Below the pieces are notes generated by a model that ran no database searches, had not been told where the DNA came from, and saw nothing but the letters and a program-made list of their open reading frames with translations. Source: Gonium pectorale (Eukaryota > Chlorophyta > Chlorophyceae > Chlamydomonadales > Volvocaceae). From it: a stretch of 64,000 bases of DNA. The position numbers were made by a program, and so were the translations under genes. The stretch covers positions 2,262,615-2,326,614 of the forward strand of contig LSYV01000006.1 of assembly GCA_001584585.1 (NCBI GenBank), written 5' to 3'. Below, in pieces: positions 35,165 to 47,600 of this stretch; the stretch's first letter is position 1, and every line of letters starts with the position of its first letter.

Positions 35165-35304
35165 NNNNNNNNNNNNNNNNNNNNNNNNNNNNNNNNNNNN
35201 NNNNNNNNNNNNNNNNNNNNNNNNNNNNNNNNNNNNNNNNNNNNNNNNNNNNNNNNNNNNNNNNNNNNNNNNNNNNNNNNNNNNNNNNNNNNNNNNNNNN
35301 NNNN
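35165..35304. other. Assembly gap (140 N)
   Basis: A run of 140 undetermined bases. It lies next to the retroelement, so unresolved repeat sequence is a likely cause. Anything spanning it cannot be read. Confidence 0.99.
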
Positions 35305-36253
35305 GTAGAGATCTTGGCATCTTGTAGGAAGGTTCAGATAAGCTCCGCCCCGCACGCCGCCGCGAAGGGAGAAGGCCCGTGCGCCGTAGGCGGTGCAGGA
35401 GGGAATGCACGGGCGCGCAGTGAACTGTTGTCCAGACCTGCCTAAACCTCGGCCGGGCTTCAGCTCGTTGAGCGAGATGCACACGCGTGCACTGTTCAAA
35501 TGGGGCAAGTGCAGCCTCTTGCCTTAGGAGACGAGATCTTCAGGCCAGCGTGCGAGGGGTGTGAGATCCGATGGTCCTTCGTGCCACGATGGTCACGTGC
35601 GCGAACGAGAACGCAAAGCCGTGCGCAGGGCCGTGCTTATATGTACCGCGTCGGTAGGACGCCAGCGTGCTTGGTCAACGCGAGGGCTTAATTGGACAAC
35701 AGTCAATCTTTTGCAAAGCGGAAGACACCGAAAACATACAAGACGGTTTGGGCTTGGCAGGCGGGTCTCTATTGTGCACGGCCCGTGTGCGGGTTTTGCA
35801 TTCCCTGCCACGGGCCCGGTGACTGGAGTAAGCACTAGTCCATTGTTTGATTTTGTCTCCTGGGTGCTGCGTTGCTGCTTGTATTCTTCTTGCTTTATGT
35901 CAGGGTAGCAGGTCGAATCCCAAGCTTCGGAAGTATTTGAACGAAGTTATGTCTGGGCATTACGAAATGAGAGCTAGTTAGCTGCATAACCCTTCCCCTT
36001 CATTTCTCGTAGCACGCACGGTGCCGGTCTGTTCCCAGGGCGCCCCCTGACTGTTGCCATGAGGCGTGCAGATAGGAGGAACATAGAAGGCGCACAGGGT
36101 ACTGGCGAGGTCGCGGGGAAGGGACGGGACGGGTTTGCGGGTCGGGGACACACGAGTCGTGGTCTCGGAGCGGTGGGGAGAAGTAGCAGCAGGCACAAGA
36201 GATACCACTGCTCAAAGTGTTTACCTGACCTAGTTGCCCACTTCAATATAGAA
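35305..36253. other. Intergenic stretch before the ELIP gene
   Basis: No coding exon is supported. It should contain the promoter and 5' UTR of the ELIP gene. Its first ~200 bases may still belong to the repeat around the gap. Confidence 0.5.
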
Positions 36254-37263
36254 ATGGCTGCTACCATGAAGGTAGGCGCTTCGGTCGGAGGCATGATGAG
36301 TACTTCCAGCCAGTCGCTCATGCCATCGGCCTTACATGCAGGCTTGCTCAACGCTTCGCGCCAAGGCTGGCCTTCGGCCGCTTCCCTTCAGCAGCTCGTC
36401 GCGCCTTACCACTGTCCGCGTTCGCGCTGAGGGCTCATCCCCGGTTCCCGTCCCTGTATGGACGAAGGACACGGAGACGGCCCGCGACGTGTTTGCCTTT
36501 GGTGGCTCGGCCCCCGAGGTGGGTGGTCGGATTGTGTGGCACGGACTCGCTGTGTCGCTTTGTCCGCAGCTTCGCGCAGCGATGAATGTGGGTTGACATG
36601 TGAGATAGTTATAAGAATCATTTTATGTTGGCTGTGTAAGAAGTGTCTGGTTGCTGCATGCTTGCTGCGAAATCGTGCCTGTGGCAACAGCTCATCAATA
36701 GCCCTCTAGCACTTTTGTAGTGCATCGACTTGGTACACGAGGATGTGGCTTGGGCGGAGCAAAACACATGTCTGGGTTTGCCAGCTACATCTTTGCCTGC
36801 GTTTGCTCTGGCGGCTTCATGTCACTAACAACCCTTCGTTGTAGGGAGGGCCGGCACGCTTACATCCTAGTGTTGCACCACCGGTTCCAACCACCTGTAC
36901 TCCGCCTTCCGCCCGCAGCGCGTCAACGGGCGGATCGCCATGATTGGCTTCGTCTCCATCCTGGGCCCGGAGATCAGCAAGAAGCAGCCTGTGCTGGAGC
37001 AGCTCGGGGATGCCTGGTTCGGCGTTATCCTCTTCAGCTTCACCATTGCCTTCGCCTCCATCCTGCCCAAGCTGATCGCGGGCGTGCCCCTCAAGGACCT
37101 GCACGCGGCTGCCACCACGGAGAACATGAAGGGCGAGGGGATCCAGCAGTTCGTGGCGCTCTTTGACACCAACATTGAGCTCTGGAGCGGGCGCCTGGCG
37201 ATGCTGGGCTTCGCTGGCCTCATTGCTCTTGAAGTGGCCAAGGGCGGCGAGTCGTTCTTTTAA
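36254..37263 (+). CDS. ELIP: Early light-induced protein (ELIP-like, chlorophyll a/b-binding superfamily)
   Basis: Three exons, 36254-36271, 36342-36518 and 36919-37263, encode 179 residues. ELIPs are thylakoid proteins with three membrane helices that bind pigments and protect against photo-oxidative stress. The first exon has only six codons (MAATMK); joining it to 36342 gives a basic, Ser-rich chloroplast transit peptide ending near VRVRAEG. Helix I is RVNGRIAMIGF, and the preceding Glu from exon 2 completes the ExxNxR pigment-binding motif. Helix II follows around WFGVILFSF. Helix III is ELWSGRLAMLGFAG, where Ser replaces the usual Asn or His of ExxNxR. Length fits the family. Reading straight through the first intron gives a longer frame that hits a stop before the conserved region, so the short first exon is preferred. 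A candidate TGTAA lies at 37636-37640. Confidence 0.9.
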
Positions 37264-38626
37264 GAGAGGTTGACCCTTGGCGGTATTAGCGGAGAGTACT
37301 TTGTTGTGTTCTCCCATTTTTGCGCCCCCCAGTTTTGTCAGGTGTGTCATGGGGTGGCACATGCCGTAAAGCCAGCGACTATCTTAGTTTCTAAGGAGCA
37401 AGCAGACCAACACAGAGCCCGCCCACTGCAACGCAGCTGTACACATGCGTACCAGGACTAATGTAGCAAGCAGGGCGCCTGCGCTACGCCCTTATAGTAG
37501 GATCAGGGAGTGAGGGAGGAGCTGGACTATCGCCGTCAACATGCTTAGTTCAGAGCTTGTGACTGAGGAAGTTCGACTGCGGGAGTACGACTCCGTGACA
37601 TGACTGTTGTGCGCGACGGGAAGCAGTGCTGTCTATGTAACGGCAGGCCTAGGTTCATTAGATCATTACTCTCCCCAACCCTTAAGGCCGGTGTTCGTGA
37701 TGCACGAACTATCCTGTGAAGCGCCTGTGAGAGGCAGTCGTCGTAAGGTCAAACCCTGCCAGGTCCGCCACGGTCCGCCAGCTATGAAGGCCGCGCTGAT
37801 TATGACCGACAGATCGCGCAAACAGACCATGAAGAGGATAAAGGAGCCCTCCTTTTCAGTCATGCACACCCGAGGGCACGTGTGCAGGGGGGGCGGGTTG
37901 GTACAAGAAAAGCTGGCATGGCAGGTGAAGCGACGCAGACCGTACAGCAAACATTACATCGACCTTACGGCGTCACATGGTTCATGGGTTGGATATGGAT
38001 TTGCTGTCGAAAAGAGGGTAAACTGCCCCTGTCTCAATCACGCCACACAGCGGACGTAGACACGCCGATGCGACCCAGTCCATGCTGGCGCAACGTTCAA
38101 ATAAGGGCTCCGCGCTGCATCCTCCTTTCTATGGCATGATGCGCCCACGTGTGTTGTCTCTGCTGTTTTCCCGCCGGGCCCCCATCAACCGTACGCGAAC
38201 CGCGTCAACCCACCTGACGATCCAGTGCTTGCGGCACAGCTTTAGTCAGAAACAGGCAAGGCCATGTCGCTGCACCACTGGGCGCCACTCGCAGCGACAA
38301 TAGAGCCGCAACAGCACAACAACACACACGAGCCACGCAGATAACATGTGCAAAACGCTTCCGTGGGGCTCTACCGCAGAGTCAGAACGCGAATGTAGTC
38401 CCCAACGGTTCTGACCACGAACTCCCTGAACAACCCATAGGGCCCACTACTCGTTTTAAGATGCCACGTGGCGTCGAAGCGATTGCAACGGCTTGGCTCC
38501 ACCAAACAACTCGATTGCACGGCTCCATCAAACCACCCAAGCACACTGGAATCAAAAAATGCTTCCGCACAGCGACTATCGTAACCCTGTACGCTCCAGC
38601 ATCCCGCGAGGCTCCCGCGCCCAACC
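37264..38626. other. 3' UTR and intergenic stretch between ELIP and ANTH genes
   Basis: No coding exon recognised. TGTAA at 37636-37640 could end the ELIP transcript, giving a 3' UTR of about 370 nt, usual for volvocine algae. The right part should hold the 3' UTR of the ANTH gene on the minus strand. Confidence 0.5.
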
Positions 38627-41600
38627 TCAAAAAGGGGCACCCGGAGAGCCTCCACCGTTCGGCGGCGCCCCGGCCGGCCCCTGCGGCCGCATGGGCTGCG
38701 GCGGCGGCGCTGCCTGCTGCTTCCCGAACAGATCGAGTGAGAGGTCCATCAGCGGGTCGGCGGGCTTCTTCAGGTTGTACCCGCCCACCTGCTGCGTGAT
38801 CACCGCAGGGGCGCCAGCGGGCGCGGCCCAGGCGGACGGCGCCTGCGGGGCGTTGGGGCTGAACATGCCACCGGCACCGGCCGACGACGGCGCGCCAAAG
38901 GGGTTGTTGCCGTGAAGGCCCGCAGCTGGCGCGGGTGCGGCGCCGGGCCACGTTGGGGGCGCGGCGCCTTGCGCATACATGGCGCCGCCTGGTCCCCCCG
39001 CCGGGACGGCGCCGAAGGGATTGGAGGCCGCCGCCGCGGCAGAAGTGCCGCCAGGCGACCCGAAGGGGTTGGCCGGCGCCGAAACCGGCATTGGCGCCGC
39101 TACGGGCGCCGGAGCTGCGCCGCCGGGCGAGCTGAAGGGGTCTGGGAAGGCTGGCTGCGCTGGCGGCACGTACGCGGAATGGGGCGCCTGCGGCGGTGCA
39201 AACGCCGGAGGTTGCCCCCCGGACGGCGGCGGCATGTGCGGTGCTACCGTTGCGTGCATCGTCGGGTTCGCAAATGGGTTGAACGGCGCTGCCGGTGCCG
39301 CCGGCGGCTGGGGCGTCGTGGGTGCAGCTGCGGGCTGCGGCGGTGGCGGCGCTGCCGCAGGGAAGGCATTGTTGCCGCCAAACGTGTTGTCCCCAAACGC
39401 CCCGGTGGGCGGGGCGGCGCCAGGCGATGGCGGCGGTGCAGCTGCTTGCGGGGCTTGCATGCCAGGGAAGCCGAACGGTGCCCCCGCGCCCGCCGCAACT
39501 GCAGCAGCTGCCGGGTTAGCGAAGGAGCTCGTCTGCCCGTAGGAATACGGGGGCGGCGCACCGTATGGCGGCGGCGCTGCGGGAGCCGCGGGAGCCGGCA
39601 GCGGAGCCGCAGCCGCGGGAGCCGGAGCACCACCGAAGCCGGAGAACGGGTCAAACGGCGCCGCCGCTGGGGCAGGTGGAGCAGCTGGCGGCATGCCCGG
39701 GGCGGTCCCGGGTGGAGGCACAGGTGCCGCTGTGGCGGGCGGAGTGGGGTTGACGCTGAGCGAGTCGAAGCCCAGCAGGTCCACGACGGGCGGTGCGGCG
39801 GGCGCCGGCGGGGCCACCGGCTGCGGCGAGGTGGGCCCGCTTGAGGGGTCCTTGATGGGCCCGCCCACGACGAGCCGCGGTCCGGTGCCTCCTGAGAGAA
39901 TGAGATGAGCAAACATTGAAGGAGGGGACTAACAGCAAGCGAACCAGTATGCAAGTGTAGCCAGAAAGCTGCAGATTAGGGCGCGGCCTGCCTTTGCCTC
40001 ATTCCGGGAACTGATGTCAGGGCCTGGTCGCAAAGCACAGTAAGCACACAGCCCGGGCTCACCGAGGGCCTGGGAGGTCCCACCGCGCTGCGCCGTTGAC
40101 GCACGCCCGACCACGGGCTTGGCGACGTCCCCCGCGCCCTACGAAGAGGGCCAAGGGAACACGCAGGCGAGAAACGGGCCGCTGCTCAGGAAGCTGACCT
40201 TCAGGCTCGAGCCCACGTGCGGCAAGGCCAGGAGTCTCCCATATTCCTTAAAATGGCCACTGCAGCTTGCTTTCAGCAGCCCGCTTAGGGCGGATTCCGT
40301 GCAATTTAGTCAGGGCCTGGATCCCCAACTTGCTAGCCGCGCACCCCATGCGCCACGCACACACCCGGGGCGCGTCCTTGATGTACTCTTCCAGGGTTGT
40401 CAGGAAGTCCGCCGGCAGCGGCTGCGAGCAGCAACAGGTCCGACAGCGAGGTAAGCAGTGGCGGCGGAGCAAGGCCGCACTCACACCGTAGCATAATGAG
40501 CTGTTGAGCCTCACAGACCGTATTGCACACAGCACGTACGGGACCGAGGCTGCAGCCGGCAAGCCCACCTGGACGGACGGAAACTGGACCGCGCCCCGCA
40601 GCGGCGAGATGTTGCCGATGGTGCTGACAAAGGCGTTGAGCCGCTCGTTGACCGCCAGGTTCTCCTTCACCAGCTCCACGCCCTGGAGGTGTGGCCGGGG
40701 GACGGGGGAGGACGCGATGGAACCGGGCGCGTCGCTTCGCTGCATGCTACCTCCGCTCTCCAGTCCTCGATGTGCTTCGCTTCGCTTCATGGACCGTGCA
40801 GCGTCGCAATGACGTAGCCATTAACGCAGATGAGCACACAGCCTGTCCTTAGCACGACCGTGGCCCGTCGCGTCCCCAACCACACTCACCCACCCAACCA
40901 CCCTCCCGCCCACCCGCGCACCTTGAGCGCGTCCCCGCGGTCCATCTCGAAGAAGCGGTCCACCAGGTTGAGCACCCCTTCGGACACCACCTTGTACACC
41001 GACCGCACCTCCTTAAGCACCTGCGGACCAACAAACATCGGGGACGGTTCAAACGGCTGTGGTCGACGGTCGCGAGGCAGCTCATCCAAGGCAACGCAGG
41101 GTCAGTCGTCCCAGCGTCACAGGTCATACCCAGCTGTAGCTGTGCACGGCTCCTGTACGGCCCCCCGCGCACCCGTCCGCTCGGTCACGCAACGCACCAG
41201 CGAGCAGGCCAGCAGCGCAACCTCGTTGCTCTGTGCGGCGCCCTCGGGCACGCAGCTGACCAGGCGGCCCAGCAGCCGCTGCACCGCGGGCAGGTGCTCG
41301 AGCAGCTCAGGGACGGGACAGCTCTTGAGCTTGGATTCGCGGGCCTCCAGGCCCTGGTCTTGCTCGGGGTCGAAGCGCATGGACCGGAAGACGGCCAGGC
41401 GCTCGTCCAAGTAGAGGCTGTACACGCGGATCCACGCCGACAGGTCCCACGTCTCCTTCGTGGTGTGATCCGCGAAGGACTCCAGGCGCAGCATGCGGTG
41501 GTGACCCGTGCGCTCCGCATACCGCAGGAGCTCTTCTTGGAAGGTGGGGTCCGTCTCCCGCATAAGCCGGTGGAACACGATGAGCGTCTTCAGGGTCACG

Positions 41601-41881
41601 AGCCACGCCTTGGGGTTCTCCTCCAGCCGCTTCGCCAGCCCGTGAATCACGTAGTTCACGGTCTGGCGCGGTGATGACCCGTTGCACGCTATCTTGAGCG
41701 TGCGGACGTGCTTCTCCTTTGGCACTACCTCGTCTTGCAGCGTCGCTTTAATTATTGCGACATCCAATGCTGCACTGTCCTCCCCGCGTATCTTAGCCAT
41801 GCCGACTTCCAACTTATCGTTGATGATTCCCAAGACCGCTGCGGTCTTGTATTTCGCCGCTTGCTTGCTGGCCGGGTCCAT
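38627..41881 (-). CDS. ANTH-domain clathrin adaptor (AP180/CALM-like)
   Basis: Six exons, 41881-41198, 41020-40922, 40682-40569, 40421-40365, 40138-40063 and 39891-38627, encode 764 residues in phase. Family role: AP180/CALM proteins bind PI(4,5)P2 and clathrin and help form endocytic vesicles. The ANTH domain covers about 1-320: start MDPASKQAAKYKTAAVLGI, then KATLQDEVVPKEKHVRTL, LKTLIVFHRLMRE, LVDRFFEMDRGDALK and FLTTLEEYIKDAPR. The first intron donor is placed at CTG|GTGCGT because this joins LLACSL to VLKEVRSVYK as in other family members. The last 440 residues are Pro, Ala and Gly-rich and carry several NPF (FNPFANP, PANPFGSP, ASNPFGAV, GNNPFGAP) and DPF (FDPFSGF, PDPFSSP) motifs, which recruit EH-domain proteins and AP-2. 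An upstream in-frame GTG five codons before the ATG is not used as start. Confidence 0.92.
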
Positions 41882-44677
41882 GTTTCCGGGTATCACTTGG
41901 CTGGTCCTACGCTCAGTGGTCCTGAATGGGGAGTTGCTGGGGCACTCGGGCTGTCGGGCACTTGCGCTTATATGGAACGTGCAAGCCCTGCAAAGTTGCG
42001 ACGATCTATAGATTGCACCAGTGCTTCGTCAATTAGAGCGATGGGTCTGCAGTGGGTAACCGCAACTCAAGACACGAGATCAGTCCCTAAGACACGTTTG
42101 TTTCAGCCATTTTTGACGTTCGTGCTGCTGCGGCAGGGTGGACTTCGACTAGCGACTTGGACTGGACTTCGTACGGGGCCGTTTCGTGCCTCTCTTTGCC
42201 CCCGCCGCTTTTTCCTTCAGGCTCCAAGGGCAGCAGCGGACCACGCGAATGCAGCGGCTCCTCGGCTGCAGCCAGAGCAGCTGCCAGTAGGTGGGGTCAC
42301 GCTTCCGGCCACTGGACCTCTGGCCCCATGCGATGCATAATGACATGTGTTCGCACTGATCCTAGCTCAAGTCCGCTGCTCGGGCCGGAGCGGCACTCCA
42401 ACGGGCCCAAGGGTCGTTTCGCGATATCAGGCCCCTTCTGCTCAGAAAAGCTGCACGGGGAATGTGGGGGCCTTACATACCCATAGGGAGTTCCTCCGAG
42501 ATGGACTGAGTTGGGGCAGTGGTCCGCCGTGTTCCGCCAGTAGGCGAACACTGCCGGCCTGACCGAGCCTGATGAACAAAGTCGTTGTAATTGAGATGAC
42601 AAAAACCTGGGGCATATTGTAGAATGTGCCGCGTTACTATTGTACAGAGGTGGGCGGGTCTGGTCCTCCACGTGCCGGACCCAACATATTGTTTGCTGTG
42701 GCAGGGCACCTGGCTGTGGGCACCGACACAACCCACCTAGCGCAGGGGCAGATTGAAGCAGCGGGGATCTCGCGCGCACAGGCGCGGCAGACGGACGGCT
42801 TGCAGCGCGGTACACTTCGGGCCGCACCTCGCGCGGTCTCTCCGGTCTCCGCCCACGGCGGCCTGCCGGCGGACGGTGCCGGCGCCGGCGCCCGCCTCCT
42901 CTCCTTTACCCCGCTATACCGGTATTGCCTCAACTCTCTCCTCGAGGGTTGCACTTGCTATATGCTAGCCTGGCAGCGCTGGCACTTTGCGGGCGGAATA
43001 GCGTTTCACGCCAAGGATGGACGCGCGGCGACATAAAATGCCATGCCAGCGACCATTGCAGCCACAATCGGAGCACGGGAGCAGTCCGGGTACCTGCAGC
43101 TATCCAGTCAGTGTCATGGATCCGGGCTAGACGGTCCTGTGGGTACGGCAATCAGAATTCTGTGCCATTTTGGACCAACATAATGCGGCGCCGTGGCGGC
43201 TGAGGTGCACTGACCAGGCCGCCTCTGGGATCGCGTACTAGGTAGCGGTTTGGTGCGGGGTTGCAGAATGCGTAGCAAGCGGCAAGCAACAGAGGCTGTT
43301 GCCGGTGACATCAGGCAGGCAGCCAGGTGTCCGCGGTTCGTCTGCTACGGTATGCCCGATTCCGTTCGCCCCTGCTCTTGATGTTGGATCCAGCTGACGT
43401 TCAGCGCCCACATGCCCCCAGCCGCATCATACGACTACAGGCGCCTATGACAGCAGGTATTTCCGTCCGCAACTCATCTCCCTGTAGCTTGTGCGCGGGT
43501 ACGCACGGACGGGGATCCAGCTGACGTTCAGCGCCCACATGCCCCCAGCCGCATCATACGACTACAGGCGCCTATGACAGCAGGTATTTCCGTCCGCAAC
43601 TCATCTCCCTGTAGCTTGTGCGCGGGTACGCACGGACGGGTCTCAAGCACTGCATGAAGGTCTTGCTTAGAAAGGCGACCAGGTTATGTGCACGGGATTG
43701 CACTTGTCATGCCTCAAGAAAAGGCGAAGGCAGGCGAAAACGTGACTTTGGCGAGACACCTGGTGCTACTGCCAAACCCTGCAACCGTCCACCCACAGCT
43801 GTTGCATCACTCCTTGCCGACGGTACACGACCAGATGGCAGGCAGGCACGCGATGATTCCAAAGGGCCACGAAGGAACGGCTCGACCTTTACACGCCGTC
43901 CGTTGATAGCTCCAGATTAGCCATGCCCCATGCGACCCACATGCACCTCAACGAAACTTCCACCACCCAACTTTGTGCGCAGTAGAACCACCGATTATCC
44001 ACGGCAATCTGCCCTCAAATGCACAACCCCCACACCAGGAAGTCCGGCGTAAGTAGTCGGGGCATGCGCTCATGCTCGGGTCACACTGGTTACGTCATAT
44101 GCCTATGGCCACTCTGTCATCAGTGCATTGCGTGAATGGACAAACACGCACCACGGTCCATGTTCCGATTTTGCTTTTGAAAGTACACCAGATACATGAT
44201 TTCATGACAGCATCACGCCTGACCAGCGCGGGAGTCTCTCACTAACAGATGCCCGCATCAGGTAGAGAGCATGCCATAGCACTCAAGTTAAGGATGCGCG
44301 AACCCGCCCGCAATGCCAGCAGCACGGCTGACGTACCGGGCGGCACGTTCCCGCAGAACACCCGACAATGCGATGGGCGATGGGGGCCGTTTCTGTCGCC
44401 ATACAAACCGGCTTCGGCGACGCAGCCAAGCTGTCGTTTGGCACGACACAGCGACCGAGTGGACCATGCGCACCGGTTAGTGCGTCGATGTCCAAACACA
44501 TACGAAACTTAACATGAGAGTCTCGTCAACAAGTTTTCCATCTCCTATGTGAAACCCTGTCTTACCGATTGCCGATTGGCAGGAGCGCTACATACCTATT
44601 CAGCCCAGAGCCCAGATGTGACCCGCAAGCAACATGTGCCCTTCCTTAAACTAACCCTCGCGCATAAGTGTTGTCAG
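41882..44677. other. Intergenic stretch without recognised gene
   Basis: About 2.8 kb with no supported exon on either strand. It contains the divergent-side promoter of the ANTH gene at its left end and the SET gene 3' UTR at its right end. The one clear structure is the 127-bp tandem duplication at 43386-43639. Confidence 0.55.
43386..43639. repeat. Perfect 127-bp tandem duplication
   Basis: The segment starting GGATCCAGCTGACGTTCAGC at 43386 is repeated without any difference from 43513 to about 43639. Perfect identity over 127 bp means a very recent duplication or an assembly artefact. It lies in non-coding sequence. No open frame across the junction looks real. Confidence 0.93.
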
Positions 44678-47600
44678 TCATACCATTGCCTCCGCCATCA
44701 CTACGTCCCCTGCTCCTGCCACTTCGGCACATGCTGCGGGGGCTACCCCGGGTCGGATCTCCATACCAGCGGGGGCCCTGCAAGAGCGTGCAGCGGCAGC
44801 CGCCTCCACCGCGCCAGCATCGACGGGCCGCTCGTCATGTCGCCGGCCCTGTTCCGCATCTGATGCAGCGGTGGCATGCACGCCCTCCTGCAGACCGGAG
44901 GCCGGAGGAGAGGGCGTTGGCGCGCCTCTGCCCACGAAAGGCACTGCGCCCTCCGGGGGTGACGTGATGCCGTGCGCTGTATACGCCGGGTATCCCGGTG
45001 GCGGGGTCAGGTGATGCTGCGCCTGTCCGGGGCCCTGACCGGACGGGGAAGGGCGCTGCTGGTGGCGTGACGGGACCACGGCGCCGTTCGGGGCTTGCGC
45101 GCCACGGTGAGCGGACCCGGATCCTGGGAAATGCGATTGGCCGGCAGCGCCAGGCGCAACACCCGCCTTCTCCTTCTCTCGTTCGCGCATCCGCTTAATG
45201 GTGGATCGCACGAACTCCTTTAGGTTTGCCTCCAGCTTGTGGCGCTCGATGGGCTTGTACACCCCAGCGCTGCGCCGCTCCTCCCACGCCCGCCGCTCCT
45301 TGGCGACCACCTCGCGGTAAACCTGCACACGAGTAAGCAGGCATGAGGCGAGAGGCAAGGACATGAGAGCGCTATAATGCGTTTGGCATACTACAGAAGT
45401 GTCTAAGCTCCGTAGAGCAGGGGAGAGTGCCATCCGCCCTGCAGGGCTGCCCGCAGCTGCTAAGGAGGAAGCCCACCCTCGCACCTTGGCTCGCAGCATG
45501 GTGGCCTCCTGCACCGTCACGCGGCTGGGGTGCTCCGGCTGCAGGTACTTGCCCAGGCGATGCCGCACCATGTCCGTCACGAACGCCTCAAACGACGCGT
45601 CGGGCTCCTCCCAAACATCCGCGTAGTGCACGGACACGGGCCGCAGCCACTCTACAAGGGCGCAGCAAAGGGGCGACAACATTGATACTTGGGTACTTAA
45701 CCGATGATGCACCGTAACTTTTTTCTCTTGCATCTTCCGCATGCACCGACGCGTTCAGCCCTAATGTGGGGTTTGAAACACGAGTATAGCGCTTGGGTTA
45801 TGTCCACCCCGACACCTACTAGGGCTTGCGGTGCATATCCCGAATAGCGAACACCACGAAGCGCGCAACGCATCATACCTTCGATGTTCTCAGCCTCCTC
45901 AGCGGAAGGCGCCGCCCCAGCGCCTGGCCTGCTGGGCGCCCCAGCCCCAGCAGCTGCGGTGTTCGGCTCCGGTGACATGGTTGGAGACGCACGCGCGGCA
46001 GCCGGTGCCGGAGCGCCCGTCTGTGCGGGCACCGCAGCCGCAAGATCCGCAACTACACTCGGTGCTGACGTCGGCATGCGCCAATCGCTCAGGGAACTGA
46101 TGGGTACTACTGGCGGGAGCCCCACTGCGGGAACAGCCGAGGCGTTGACAGGAGCCGCTGATGACGGGACAGCGAAGCCGCCATGCTGCGCGCCAGCATT
46201 GAGCCCAGACACGGTGGGTGTGGATGAAGTGGACCCCGCACCCAAGCCTCCGCCAAGCGCGGGCGCGGCGTCCCAAGGCGACCCCTGCTGGTGGTACGGG
46301 CTGGGACCCGGCCCACCCGCCAGCCCCAGCGTGGATGCGGAGCGCAGCGGCCGCACTTGGACACCCTCCAGTGGCGTGCCCCCAGCCGGCGGCGGTGTCA
46401 GCGACCTGTCCGATCCCGCTGCCACAGGCACAAATGACGGCGGCGGCGGCGGCTCTTGGATGGGCGACCACGGCGGTTCCGAGCTGCTGACGAGGGGAGA
46501 CATGCAGCAAGTACCGTCCGATATTGACGAGTCCATCCCATCGTCTGCGGGCAGCACCGGCTGCGGCGGACCCTTGCCGTCGATGCCCGGCCGGCAATAG
46601 CTTCCGTACAGCCCCAGTGCGAACAGCAGCACCGCGTCCGTGAGCTGCCCGTGCACGTGCCGCTCCGGCTGCAACGTGCCCTGCAAGAGCGGCAACGCTG
46701 GTGGTCGCTGGAGCGGCCGCTGCAAAGCAAAGCATTGCTCAGCGCTGAGCCGCTCCGGCAGGTCCGGCGGCAAGTCGCGCTCCTCAGACGCCCTACTCAG
46801 GCCCAAGTGGCACAAGCCTGGGTGCGGCGGCGGCGGAGGGAGCGGCAAGTCTGAGGACAGGGACGGTGGCCCGGGGAGATCCCGGTCCCGGCCATCTCCT
46901 TCCCCGTATGAGTTACGGCGGTACCCGCTCGCGAGTGTGTAGGGGGGCCGCGAGGGCGGCCCCGGCAGCGGCCCAGAGGCGGAGTCGCCGTGCAACGAGC
47001 CGTCGAGCCCGTGCGGGTGGCTGTGCTTGCGCCGTTTGCTGCTTAGCATGGAGTCGTCGGCAAAACCGTTGCCGTTGTAACCGGAATAGGCGTCCGCGTT
47101 GGCTGGAGACGGCGGGCGAGGCGGCAAGCCTAGAGGCGAAGGGCCCATGCCCATCAGGCCCATCAGGCCCATCCGGGTGCCGCCTGCCGCATTCATCGCG
47201 CCGAGGCCGTTCAGCATTGGCCCGAGCATCCCAGGCCCGCCCATCATGCCGCCGCGAGCCGCCATGGGCCGCAAGAGACCGGGACGGCTCGCAAGCGCCG
47301 CCGCCGCCGCCGCCGCAACAGCAAGTGCCCGCTGCCGCCCCGGCCCCAGAGGCGGCAGGCCAGCGGGGCCGTTTGCCCCAGCCAGATCCGCGTCCATGGG
47401 GTCATCCCCGAGGGACACACTGCTGGAAGTGCGCATTAGGGACGTGGAGGGCAGTTCCGATGCGGCGCCGTCCCCCGGCGTCGTGGCGCCGCCGGGGCCC
47501 AGCGGCGGCGGCGGGGGAAGCCCATTGCTACCGGCCGCTGACCCTGCACCGTCCTTCAGCCGCATCATCTGCTGTTGCTGCTTCAGGAGCTGCTGCTGCA

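Noticed and set aside
38912..39844. 310-codon plus-strand open frame rich in Arg and Gly
   Set aside because: It is the antisense shadow of the GC-rich Pro/Ala tail of the ANTH gene; it has no domain and its composition follows from the opposite strand.
41882..41896. ANTH protein start five codons further upstream
   Set aside because: The upstream codon is GTG; the ATG at 41881 gives the typical ANTH beginning.
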